Shown here: positions 24,352 to 31,932 of the stretch, piece after piece
Layout of the letters: each line of letters starts with the position of its first letter
How positions within the stretch are numbered: position 1 is the stretch's first letter
Assembly: GCA_958349055.1 (NCBI GenBank)
Contig: CATWBO010000004.1
Location: 13,649 to 77,648 of the forward strand
Length of the DNA stretch: 64,000 bases
Reading direction: 5' to 3'
Origin: an uncultured bacterium
Lineage (GTDB): Bacteria > Actinomycetota > Coriobacteriia > Coriobacteriales > Coriobacteriaceae
Position numbers and translations under genes: made by a program
The notes under the pieces: generated by a model
Seen by the model: the letters and a program-made list of their open reading frames with translations, nothing else
What the model was told of the DNA's origin: nothing
Database searches by the model: none

Positions 24352-25512
24352 ATGGAGATCACCAAGGATATCCGCTACGTTGGCGTCGACGATCACGACA
24401 TTGACCTGTTCGAGGGCCAGTACGATGTGTCCGAGAACGGTATGGCATACAACAGCTACGTTATCTTGGGCGAGAAGATCGCTGTCGCCGATTCGGTCGA
24501 CGGCGGTTTTGTTGACGAGTGGCTCGGCAACATCGAGGCCGTGCTCGACGGTCGTACGCCCGATTATCTGGTCGTTCACCACATGGAGCCCGATCACTCC
24601 GCTGGCATCGCCGCCTTTATGGAGCGTTATCCCCAGGCCCAGATCGTGGCCAGCATGGGCGCCTTCCGCATGATGGTCAACTACTTTGGCACCGATTACC
24701 CCGAGCGCAAGATGGTCGTCAAAGAGGGCGACGTGCTCGACCTGGGCGGCCACAGCCTGACGTTTGTCGGCGCCCCCAACGTGCACTGGCCCGAGGTGCT
24801 GTTCTCCTACGAGGCCACGGACAAAGTGCTCTTCAGCGCTGACGGTTTTGGCAAGTTCGGCGCCAACGACATCGAGGACCCGGAAGGCTGGGCCTGCGAG
24901 GCGCGCCGCTACTACTTTGGCATTGTCGGCAAGTTCGGCAAGTTCGTGCAGGCTGTGCTCAAGAAGGCCGCCGATCTGGACATTCAGATCATCTGCCCGC
25001 TCCACGGTCCCGTGCTGACCGAGAACCTGGGCTACTACCTCGACACTTACAACACTTGGTCGAGCTACCAGCCCGAGGACGAGGGCATCACGATTGCCTA
25101 CGCGAGTGTCTACGGCCATCTGAAGGCAGCCGTCGAGGAGCTCGCTTCTGCGCTCGAGGCTCGCGGCCAGAAGGTCTCCGTCTTTGACCTGGCTCGCGAT
25201 GATATGGCCGAGGCCGTTGAGGATGCGTTCCGTTACGACCGTCTGGTGCTTGCTTCCATCACCTACCAGGGCGAGATCTTCCCGTTCATGAGCACCTTCA
25301 TCCACACGCTCGCCGAGCATGCCTACCAGAACCGTACCGTGGCGCTTGTCGAGGCCGGCTCTTGGGCACCCGCCGCTGCCAAGGTCATGACCAAGGAGCT
25401 CGAGGGCATGAAGGACATCACCCTGGCGCAGAACAAGGTGACCGTTCTGGGTTCGCTCAACGACGCATCGCGCGCCCAGATCGAAGCCCTCGCCGACGAG
25501 CTTTCCAAGTAA
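24352..25512 (+). CDS. fprA: A-type flavoprotein (FprA family), O2/NO reductase
   Basis: This 386-residue protein has an N-terminal metallo-beta-lactamase-like diiron domain with HHMEPDHSAG (residues 76-85, the H-x-E-x-D-H ligand motif plus a neighbouring His) and later HGPVLTEN. A C-terminal flavodoxin-like FMN domain starts near residue 245 with ITIAYASVYGHLKAAVE. Such enzymes reduce oxygen to water or NO to N2O, protecting anaerobes; the electron donor is usually a rubredoxin or similar, not seen here. AGGAGG lies upstream of the ATG at 24352. It is monocistronic with a terminator. Confidence 0.92.
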   Translation: MEITKDIRYVGVDDHDIDLFEGQYDVSENGMAYNSYVILGEKIAVADSVDGGFVDEWLGNIEAVLDGRTPDYLVVHHMEPDHSAGIAAFMERYPQAQIVASMGAFRMMVNYFGTDYPERKMVVKEGDVLDLGGHSLTFVGAPNVHWPEVLFSYEATDKVLFSADGFGKFGANDIEDPEGWACEARRYYFGIVGKFGKFVQAVLKKAADLDIQIICPLHGPVLTENLGYYLDTYNTWSSYQPEDEGITIAYASVYGHLKAAVEELASALEARGQKVSVFDLARDDMAEAVEDAFRYDRLVLASITYQGEIFPFMSTFIHTLAEHAYQNRTVALVEAGSWAPAAAKVMTKELEGMKDITLAQNKVTVLGSLNDASRAQIEALADELSK

Positions 25513-25533
25513 CAACACTCCACTTTCACCGTC

Positions 25534-25575
25534 AAAACCACCACAAAAGGGTCCCCTTCGTGGTGGTTTTTGTTT
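25534..25575. terminator. Terminator shared by fprA and the second DeoR gene
   Basis: AAAACCACCAC and GTGGTGGTTTTT pair around a 15-nt loop, with A- and T-runs on both sides. It sits between convergent stop codons, so it can act in both directions. Confidence 0.8.
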
Positions 25576-26379
25576 TTAGGCGGTGGCGATGATGAGGGTT
25601 GGGACGTCGGTGTCGGTGGTATCGGCGATTGAGGTGGCGACGGCGCCTTCGGGGTCGCGGTCCATCACGATGGTGTTGACATCGGTGAGTTCGGCGAAGC
25701 GGTACATGCCGCGTCCGTTGACCTTGCTCGCGTCCATGAGCGCCACGCTCTTACGCGCGGCGACGATCATGGCCGTTTTGGTTTCGGCCATTTGCGGAAA
25801 GTCGGTGGTAAAGCCGCAGCCGGTGACAAAGGCGCCGGGGCACATGATGGCGAGGTCGGCGTGAATCATCTGTAGCGCCTGCATAGTGAGCGGACCGTAC
25901 AGATAGCGATGGCCTTTGCGCAGCGCGCCGCCCAGCATAACAACATCGACCGAGGGCATGCTCTCGTCGATGTAATCGGCGATGGTAATGTCGGCCGTGA
26001 TGACGGTGATGCCGTCGCGTTGGTCGAGCAGGCGGACAAATTCGAGTGCCGTGGTGCCCGAGTCGACGAGCAGCGTGTCACCGTCGCTGACGAGCTCGAT
26101 GGCGCTTTGGGCGATGGCCTGCTTTGCGGCCACGTTGACGTTAATACGCCGGTCCTGCGTGGAGACCGTCAGGCGCTTGTGGAGCGACACGGCGCCGCCG
26201 TGCGTGCGGCGCAGCTTGCCAGCCTCGGCGAGCGCGTCCAAGTCGGCGCGGGCCGTGACGGAGGACACGCCAAAGGTCTGGGCGATTTCTGCTACCTGAA
26301 CCGAGGCATTGTGCTCGAGCATTTCCATGATGGCGGCACGGCGTTCGTCGGCAAAAGCTCGGGTTGCAACTTGGACCAT
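25576..26379 (-). CDS. DeoR-family regulator, divergent from the aldolase
   Basis: This 267-residue DeoR protein has the N-terminal winged helix MVQVATRAFADERRAAIMEM with recognition helix SSVTARADLDALA, then KLRRTHGGAVS, and a DeoRC domain with DSGTTALEFVRLL. The ATG at 26379 is chosen because GGAG precedes it at five bases; an upstream ATG at 26436 would add 19 residues but has a poor ribosome binding site. It is divergent from the class II aldolase at 26714, which it probably controls in response to a sugar phosphate. A 10-bp tandem repeat lies in its leader. Confidence 0.85.
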   Translation of the reverse strand: MVQVATRAFADERRAAIMEMLEHNASVQVAEIAQTFGVSSVTARADLDALAEAGKLRRTHGGAVSLHKRLTVSTQDRRINVNVAAKQAIAQSAIELVSDGDTLLVDSGTTALEFVRLLDQRDGITVITADITIADYIDESMPSVDVVMLGGALRKGHRYLYGPLTMQALQMIHADLAIMCPGAFVTGCGFTTDFPQMAETKTAMIVAARKSVALMDASKVNGRGMYRFAELTDVNTIVMDRDPEGAVATSIADTTDTDVPTLIIATA

Positions 26380-26430
26380 GTCAGCTCCATTCTCAGCAAT
26401 ATTTGCAGGAAATGTGTTGAGTTCATTTTC

Positions 26431-26495
26431 GTTCATTTTCTTTTTGAGTAAGAAAACGCCTTTCGAATACTTATCTTTTCTATAAAAGAAAGGCG
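26431..26495. promoter_or_regulatory. Tandem 10-bp repeat and inverted repeat in the DeoR/aldolase divergent region
   Basis: GTTCATTTTC occurs twice in perfect tandem (26431-26450), giving the same 10-bp period as the putative DeoR sites near lac genes. CGCCTTTC (26457-26464) and GAAAGGCG (26488-26495) form an inverted repeat next to it. The rest of the 334-bp gap shows no clear gene. Confidence 0.5.
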
Positions 26496-26713
26496 GACAA
26501 GGCTCAAAACTCAATATCGAACACGTGCGCTCGGCACAAAACCCTTCCGTTTGCTTTTCAAAATTGAGAGTCTTGCACTGCGGAGTGACAACATCCCGCA
26601 CATTCATACCCGCTGAATTTCATACAATGAGCGCAGCAAAACGCAAGGTAAAACGCCTTGTGAACAACTACGCCCGATGTCCAGATGCGGGCGAGGGAGA
26701 GGAGCAAACGCTC

Positions 26714-27571
26714 ATGGCACTTGTTACCACCGAAAAGATGCTCAAGGACGCTCAGGCCGGCCACTACGCCGTCGGCGCGTTCAACGTCGAGAACCTCGAG
26801 TTTGTTATGGCCGTTCTGGCCGCTGCCGAGGAGACCAAGTCCCCCGTCATCATGCAGACCACCCCGGGCACCATCAAGACCGCTGGTCTGGATTACTTCT
26901 ACGGCATGGTCAAGGCTGCCGCCGAGCGTGCTTCCGTGCCCGTCGCTCTGCACCTCGATCACGGCGATGGCTATGACCGCTGCATGCAGGCCTTCCGCAC
27001 TGGCTACACCTCTGTCATGATCGACGGTTCGCACGAGTCCTTCGAGGACAACATCGCCCTGACCAAGTCCGTCGCCGACGCTGGCCGCGCCATGGGCGTG
27101 CCCGTCGAGGCCGAGCTCGGTAAGGTTGGCGGCAAGGAGGACGACGGTCCCGCGGTTGAGGGCGAGAGCCCCTACACCGATCCTGCCGAGGCCAAGGAGT
27201 TCGTCGAGCGCACTGGCTGCACCTCCCTCGCTATTGGCGTTGGCACCAGCCACGGCGTGTACACGAGCGATCCGCACATCGAGCAGTCCGTGGTCAAGGC
27301 CATCCGCGACGCCGTCGACGTGCCGCTGGTCCTGCACGGCACCTCCGGTGTGCCCGACGAGCAGGTTGCCGAGGCTGTGAAGAACGGCATCTGCAAGGTC
27401 AACTACGCCACCGAGCTGCGTCAGGCCTACACCAAGGGCTTCATGGCCTACATGGCCGAGAACCCCGGCTGCTTCGATCCCAAGAAGCCGGCCAAGGAGG
27501 GCATGCGCGAGATCACCGAGCTGGTTAAGATCCGCATGACCAACCTCAACTGTGTGGGCAAAGCAGAGTAA
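26714..27571 (+). CDS. Class II fructose/tagatose-bisphosphate aldolase
   Basis: This 285-residue zinc-dependent aldolase contains HLDHGDGYD (residues 80-88; zinc and proton-transfer residues), the second zinc-ligand region GVGTSHGVY, and LVLHGTSGV near the C-terminus. The length and the DHG variant fit the GatY/KbaY/FbaA group of about 285 residues. The start ATG at 26714 has GAGAGGAG upstream; a much earlier in-frame ATG (26525) is judged noncoding. Because the lac operon here lacks lacD, this enzyme may cleave tagatose-1,6-bisphosphate, fructose-1,6-bisphosphate, or both; the sequence alone does not decide. It is divergent from a DeoR regulator. Confidence 0.9.
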   Translation: MALVTTEKMLKDAQAGHYAVGAFNVENLEFVMAVLAAAEETKSPVIMQTTPGTIKTAGLDYFYGMVKAAAERASVPVALHLDHGDGYDRCMQAFRTGYTSVMIDGSHESFEDNIALTKSVADAGRAMGVPVEAELGKVGGKEDDGPAVEGESPYTDPAEAKEFVERTGCTSLAIGVGTSHGVYTSDPHIEQSVVKAIRDAVDVPLVLHGTSGVPDEQVAEAVKNGICKVNYATELRQAYTKGFMAYMAENPGCFDPKKPAKEGMREITELVKIRMTNLNCVGKAE

Positions 27572-27595
27572 CAGCAAGGGTACTCCGATCCCATC

Positions 27596-27746
27596 GGACG
27601 GTTTGGACGGGTCCCGTACTTAGTTTCCAAAACGTCCTCGCGCATGAAGGCCCCCGTTGTCTCGCTTCTTCGAAGCTTTGACAACGGGGGCCTTCGCGCT
27701 GCGGAATGATTTTGGAAACTAAGTACGGGACCCGTCCAAACCGTCC
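27596..27746. repeat. 151-bp palindromic element with perfect 37-bp arms
   Basis: Arms 27596-27632 and 27710-27746 are perfect reverse complements (core GTCCCGTACTTAGTTTCC). Inside them GAAGGCCCCCGTTGTC (27646-27661) pairs perfectly with 27680-27695, and the loop holds GCTTCTTCGAAGC. The inner hairpin could end the aldolase transcript; the outer arms are far longer than a terminator needs. Confidence 0.9.
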
Positions 27747-27753
27747 TGCTCAA

Positions 27754-27880
27754 TCGCCCTTGTGGCGTTAGTGTCGGAAAAATAAGACGTGGCTTTTTGC
27801 CCCCTGCGGAAAGATTGGGGAACTAAGTCCTCGTCCCTCCCAAGTTGACCTTCTCGAGGTCGTCGCCCTTGTGGCGTTAG
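27754..27880. repeat. Direct repeat pair downstream of the palindromic element
   Basis: TCGCCCTTGTGGCGTTAG occurs at 27754-27771 and again at 27863-27880, 109 bp apart. No gene is seen between. Confidence 0.6.
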
Positions 27881-27904
27881 GGCGGAAAGGGTGGAGCGCG
27901 TGGG

Positions 27905-28528
27905 TTACTTGGTTGATAAGGCTAGCAGGTCGTTGGGGGTTTTGAGGTTGTAGGTGGCGTTTGGGATGTCTTGGTGTGATCCCCATGCTGCTCGGGCAAA
28001 ACTGACCCCTGCTGAAGTTGCGCATTGTTCGTCGTAGACGGTGTCGCCAACGTAGATGACGCTGTTGGGGCTTGCGCCCGCACGTCGGAGATATTCGAGC
28101 ATGGGTGCGGGTGCGGGTTTATGTTCGGTTGTGTCTTCGACAAGGATGATGTGCTCAAAATACTTATCGAAGCCAAGGGGTGCAATTTCTTCTGCGTATT
28201 CGTCGCGCGCACGTGAGGAGACGATGCCAAGTTTGCAGCCGTTGTCGGAGAGTGTTGCGATGACTTCGTGCAAGCCGGGAAACACGCTGATGGTGCTTTT
28301 AAAGCTGGCGGCAACTTGGCACCAGCGATCCAACGTTGCCTGCGAGTAGATCCCAAGTTTCTCAAGGGCATCCTTGCCGGGTATGCCGAGGGCAAATTCA
28401 AGCTCGTTTTGGGGGAGCGTTTTGCCGGTCTCTTCTTGGACTATCTGGGCAAGCGATGACAGAACGCTTTCTTCTGTATCTGCCAATGTTCCGTCAACGT
28501 CAAACACGACATGGTCGAATTGTTTCAT
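27905..28528 (-). CDS. HAD-superfamily hydrolase, phosphoglycolate-phosphatase-like
   Basis: This 207-residue HAD subfamily IA protein has motif I DHVVFDVDGTLADTE (nucleophile and acid Asp), motif II GIVSSRARDEY, motif III lysine in EHKPAPAPMLEYL, and motif IV VIYVGDTVYDEQ. It has the helical cap insertion after motif I and would dephosphorylate a small phosphorylated metabolite. Substrate is not evident; phosphoglycolate or a sugar phosphate are the usual choices. The ATG at 28528 has AAGGAA upstream. It lies downstream of, and in the same direction as, the AraC regulator at 28588. Confidence 0.88.
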   Translation of the reverse strand: MKQFDHVVFDVDGTLADTEESVLSSLAQIVQEETGKTLPQNELEFALGIPGKDALEKLGIYSQATLDRWCQVAASFKSTISVFPGLHEVIATLSDNGCKLGIVSSRARDEYAEEIAPLGFDKYFEHIILVEDTTEHKPAPAPMLEYLRRAGASPNSVIYVGDTVYDEQCATSAGVSFARAAWGSHQDIPNATYNLKTPNDLLALSTK

Positions 28529-28587
28529 GGCATTCCTTTCTCTCATCTGTCTGATAGTGTGGGACAGGTGAGGTGGGAGCGCTAGCG

Positions 28588-29520
28588 TTATTTCTGCCCC
28601 GTAGTATCGAAATTCTGCCTCATGGCTCGATACTCAGAAGGGGTACAGCCAATTTGTTCCTTGAATACCTGCCCAAGGTGGCTCGCCGTTGCAAAGCCGC
28701 ATTGGTGAGCGATCGTCTGTACCGTTCGCGTGGTGTGCGTCAAGAGCGTGCAAGCGCGGGTGATGCGGTATGCGCGTAGATACGCGGCTGGGGTTGTTCC
28801 CGCGCAAGCTTTGATGGTACGATAACAATCTCTTTCGCTGATGCCGACTTCGGACGCAATTTGGGGAACATCTATGCTGTCTGCATAGTGTGTGCGGATG
28901 TAGTCCAGAATTTCTCTAAACCGAATTTCACGGCTGGTCATCCAAGAGTCATTGCGCAAAAAGAATTGTGGTTCGGCTTTGGCATAGATTTGAACCCAGA
29001 GTTCTGACAGGCTATTTCGAAGCGCCATATCGTTCTGCGGCTGTTGAAGATTGTGGCTGAAGGAGCTCTTCAGCAAATCGATAAAGGGCATATCGTCGGG
29101 GTTGGTGGGCGACCATTTGAGTACATCAACGCCTCGACATTGCAGTAATGGATTGATGTAGCGCTTTTGAAGACGTCCCGCGGGATCGCCGAGCATTGAC
29201 GGCTGAAAGATATGCAGCATTTGAATGGCTGGCGCCGAATTGGGTGATTGCAGGGTGCTGTGCAAAACGCCGCCGTTGATAAAGCCGGCGGACCCTTCCT
29301 CAAAGTGCATGTGCTCATGAGCCGCACGCGTGCGATAGTCAATTGCTCCCTGCTCCATGTAGAAAAGCTCGACTTCGGAATGCCAGTGCCAGGGGACGGA
29401 ATTGCCCGGATAGCGAGCGAATTCTGCGCGTTCGGCAATATAGGGCCAGTCTTCGGCGGTCTCGGGAAACGCTTCCTCGCGTCCTCCGCGGTGCAATTCT
29501 ATGTGATCCATGTTTCGCAT
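28588..29520 (-). CDS. AraC-family transcriptional regulator
   Basis: This 310-residue protein has an N-terminal cupin-like sensor (NSVPWHWHSEVELFYMEQG, about residues 39-57, then HEHMHFEEGSAGFINGG) and a C-terminal AraC double helix-turn-helix (about residues 200-300) with DVPQIASEVGISERDCYRTI and TIAHQCGFATASHLGQVFKE. The layout is typical of regulators sensing a sugar. An internal ATG at 29511 is an alternative start. It precedes the HAD gene with a 59-bp gap, so the two may be co-expressed. The effector is unknown. Confidence 0.88.
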   Translation of the reverse strand: MRNMDHIELHRGGREEAFPETAEDWPYIAERAEFARYPGNSVPWHWHSEVELFYMEQGAIDYRTRAAHEHMHFEEGSAGFINGGVLHSTLQSPNSAPAIQMLHIFQPSMLGDPAGRLQKRYINPLLQCRGVDVLKWSPTNPDDMPFIDLLKSSFSHNLQQPQNDMALRNSLSELWVQIYAKAEPQFFLRNDSWMTSREIRFREILDYIRTHYADSIDVPQIASEVGISERDCYRTIKACAGTTPAAYLRAYRITRACTLLTHTTRTVQTIAHQCGFATASHLGQVFKEQIGCTPSEYRAMRQNFDTTGQK

Positions 29521-29545
29521 GGCATCAGTATAAAGCGCGATGGGC

Positions 29546-29755
29546 TTAGATTGCTCTTGCCTGTTCGGGGAACGCCTTGTCTAGGGATGCTTGGAGCTTT
29601 TCGAACGATGCTCGCAAGTTGAGGCTCTGATTAGTTGAGCGTTTGGCTTTTGTGGTGGGGGAGTCGAGGAGGCCGTTTCTCTGTGTCGGGGGGAAGGAGA
29701 AAAGGTCCGCATGTTTTAGGGATGGCTGCTGTGCTGCGTCATTGGAAGAATGCAT
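29546..29755 (-). CDS. Small ORF of unknown function, possibly a gene remnant
   Basis: This 69-residue reading frame begins MHSSNDAAQQPSLKHADLFS and is polar with no recognised motif. GAGGAGG lies about ten bases before its ATG. The bases just upstream, on the same strand, encode a short open stretch ending LLVDIEEAA and a stop at 29758, so this could be the tail of a decayed operon. It is listed as a possible gene only. Confidence 0.35.
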   Translation of the reverse strand: MHSSNDAAQQPSLKHADLFSFPPTQRNGLLDSPTTKAKRSTNQSLNLRASFEKLQASLDKAFPEQARAI

Positions 29756-29758
29756 GCT

Positions 29759-30008
29759 TATGCGGCCTCCTCGATGTCCACCAAAAGGTTGCGCACAGGG
29801 TGTGCTGCTAGGTCCCGTGCGTTGGCAGTATTATGCCGCGGTCGTTACAAGGAAGCGCTAAAGAAAGGCTTAATGAGGTTTGCGATTACAGTGAAACCGC
29901 AGGTTAAGGCTATCGAGTAGCACTCTTGAAAGGTTTTGAGCTTAAGGGCTTTCTAAGGTTTGTGGCGCGGATGTGGCGCGCGCGTGCGGGACCCGTGAAT
30001 GGCTCGTT
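29759..30008. other. Intergenic stretch with no firm gene
   Basis: About 250 bp lie between the small ORF and the MutT-Vsr stop. A minus-strand open stretch (29758 back to about 29840) is cut by stops. The phrase AAACCGCAGGTTAAGGCT near 29890 resembles one at about 34277, hinting at shared repeat ancestry. Nothing else stands out. Confidence 0.4.
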
Positions 30009-30998
30009 TTAGCGTTGCGGGGTCGCGGCTCGCACCTGCTCGATGACCTGTTCCATCGTGGCGTCGATGCGGTCCTTTTTGAGTTCGCATTCCCAGATAG
30101 TTATGGGTGTCCAGCCCATTTCGGTGAGCGCTGCCACGGCGGCGCGGTCGCGCTCGACGTTGCGGCGGAACTTTGCTTCCCAAAACTCAACGTTGCGCTT
30201 GGGCTGGCTCGGATTGCACTTGGGGCAGCGATGCCAAAAGCAACCGTTGACGAAGATAGCGATCTTGCGGCCGGGAAAGGCGATGTCGGGCTTGCCGGGG
30301 ACTTTCCATTCCAGGCGATATCCTGTAAGGCCCGCCGCGCGGAGGCGCTGGCGAACGAGGAGCTCGGGCTTGGTGTTGGCGCGCTTGTTACCCTTCATGG
30401 ACTTTTTGATGGCGGCGCGACGACGGACCAGCTCGCGTTCGTCGGCGGAGAGGTCCGAGGTGTCGATGCCGTCGAGCAGACCGGGTTTGGGGCGCTTTTT
30501 GGAGCGGCGTTTGGTTTTGCGCTTGGGCTTGGTGGCGGACTGTTCTTCGGCGTTGTCGCTGGTGTCGACTGAACTTTCGGCGCCTGCAAGTCGATCTTCC
30601 TTCAGCTCAATCAGCGCATCGATGAGCCCCTTGTCGGCGGGCATCCACTCAACGGTGGCCAGCGATGTACGCGGAATCCAGCGGATGTCGAGTTGCCGGT
30701 CGTGCTTCTGGGGTTCATCGGATTCATCGGCCAGCGAGCAGTAATAGCATTCCATGGAGAGATGGAAATCGGGGTAGTCGTACTCGACGGTATAGAAATC
30801 GCGCAGGTTGGTGACCTTCACCTGCAGTTCTTCCATGAGCTCGCGACGCACGGCGTCTTCGGGCGTCTCGCCACGCATGAGCTTGCCGCCCGGAAACTCC
30901 CAAAGTCCCTGCATGTCGCCATAGCCGCGCTGCACGGCCAGCAGCTCGTCGGATCCATCCTTGCGAATGATCCCAGCAGCAACATGAACAGTCTTCAA
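30009..30998 (-). CDS. MutT-type NUDIX hydrolase fused to a Vsr-type DNA mismatch endonuclease
   Basis: This 329-residue two-domain protein has residues 1 to about 135 as a MutT-like NUDIX domain, with WEFPGGKLMRGE and the full Nudix box at about 38-60. The usual glycine before its last position is a glutamine (EELQV). A basic linker (about 155-172, KPKRKTKRRSKKRPKPG) leads to a Vsr domain (about 195-329): MKGNKRANTKPELLVRQRLR, GKPDIAF (catalytic Asp, about D238), FVNGCFWHRCPKC and NVERDRAAVAAL, WECEL. The His of Vsr's TH pair is Asn here. The start is a TTG at 30998 with GAGAGGA just upstream; the open frame extends further but is antisense to the ABC gene. No Dcm-type methylase is nearby. 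A role in clearing oxidised nucleotides and T:G mismatches is inference. Confidence 0.88.
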   Translation of the reverse strand: MKTVHVAAGIIRKDGSDELLAVQRGYGDMQGLWEFPGGKLMRGETPEDAVRRELMEELQVKVTNLRDFYTVEYDYPDFHLSMECYYCSLADESDEPQKHDRQLDIRWIPRTSLATVEWMPADKGLIDALIELKEDRLAGAESSVDTSDNAEEQSATKPKRKTKRRSKKRPKPGLLDGIDTSDLSADERELVRRRAAIKKSMKGNKRANTKPELLVRQRLRAAGLTGYRLEWKVPGKPDIAFPGRKIAIFVNGCFWHRCPKCNPSQPKRNVEFWEAKFRRNVERDRAAVAALTEMGWTPITIWECELKKDRIDATMEQVIEQVRAATPQR

Positions 30999-31146
30999 CA
31001 GGAGTCCTCTCTCAACATCAACAAGTGACAGGCTAGCTACCCGTACCTTACACAACGGTAAGGCAAGCGTAAGCCATATCGATGGTAGCCGACTCGTCTT
31101 CTTGCGACTATAGATGCCGTAGACTAATCGCAAGAAAGGACTCGGT

Positions 31147-31932
31147 ATGCAAACCATGCAAGCAGCGACCCCGGTACTGGAGGTCGCGCATCTCGAAAAG
31201 GTATATGGAGCGCTGGGCAACGTGACCCGTGCGCTCAACGACGTCAGCTTTACCGTCAACCGCGGCGAATTCGTTGGCATCATGGGCGCCTCGGGCTCGG
31301 GCAAGTCGACGTTGCTCAACTGCGTTTCGACCATCGATAGCGCCACGAGCGGCACCATCCGCATCAACGGCCAGGACGTGACGCGCATGAAGCAGGCCAA
31401 GCTTTCGCAGTTCCGCCGCGAGGAGCTCGGCTTTATCTTCCAGGATTCCAACCTGCTCGATACGCTCACGGCACGCGAGAACATCGCCCTGCCGCTCACC
31501 ATCGCCCGCACAAACTCGGCAGAGATCTCGACCCGCGTGCAGGATGTGGCAGCGCGCCTGTCCATCAGCCAGGTGCTCGACAAGTATCCCTACCAGATGT
31601 CCGGCGGTCAGCAGCAGCGCGTTGCCGCGGCTCGCGCCCTCGTCACCGACCCCACCATGATCATGGCCGACGAGCCCACCGGCGCCCTCGATTCCAAGAG
31701 CGCCCGTCTGCTGCTCGAGAGCCTGGAGGCCCTCAACCGCCGCCTGCGCGCCACCGTGCTCATGGTCACGCACGACAGCTTTGCCGCCAGCTACACGAGC
31801 CGTGTGCTGTTTATTCGCGACGGCAAGATCTTCACCGAGCTGCGCCGCGGCGACACCGACCGCCGAGAGTTCTTCGACCGCATTATGGAGGTCGTTGCCA
31901 TGATGGGCGGTGAGGGCTCCGATGCTCTGTAA
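31147..31932 (+). CDS. ABC transporter ATP-binding protein, BceA/MacB-like
   Basis: This 261-residue ATPase has Walker A GASGSGKST (residues 47-55), Q-loop FIFQDSNLLDTL, signature MSGGQQQRVA, Walker B TMIMADEPTGALD and switch histidine VTHD. The type is that of peptide-antibiotic export or sensing systems (BceA) and of LolD/MacB. It overlaps the permease gene by 11 bp, so the two form one transporter. No BceRS two-component system is adjacent. Confidence 0.92.
   Translation: MQTMQAATPVLEVAHLEKVYGALGNVTRALNDVSFTVNRGEFVGIMGASGSGKSTLLNCVSTIDSATSGTIRINGQDVTRMKQAKLSQFRREELGFIFQDSNLLDTLTARENIALPLTIARTNSAEISTRVQDVAARLSISQVLDKYPYQMSGGQQQRVAAARALVTDPTMIMADEPTGALDSKSARLLLESLEALNRRLRATVLMVTHDSFAASYTSRVLFIRDGKIFTELRRGDTDRREFFDRIMEVVAMMGGEGSDAL

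Noticed and set aside
26525..26713. N-terminal extension of the class II aldolase
   Set aside because: The extra 63 residues do not resemble the family, while the ATG at 26714 has a ribosome binding site and begins at the normal first strand.
29759..29860. Minus-strand open stretch ending LLVDIEEAA as a gene
   Set aside because: It is only about 28 codons after an in-frame stop and has no start codon with a ribosome binding site. It is at best a remnant.
30999..31583. Upstream extension of the MutT-Vsr frame
   Set aside because: The extra part is antisense to the ABC ATPase gene and has no NUDIX-related sequence. A TTG with a good ribosome binding site lies exactly at the domain start.
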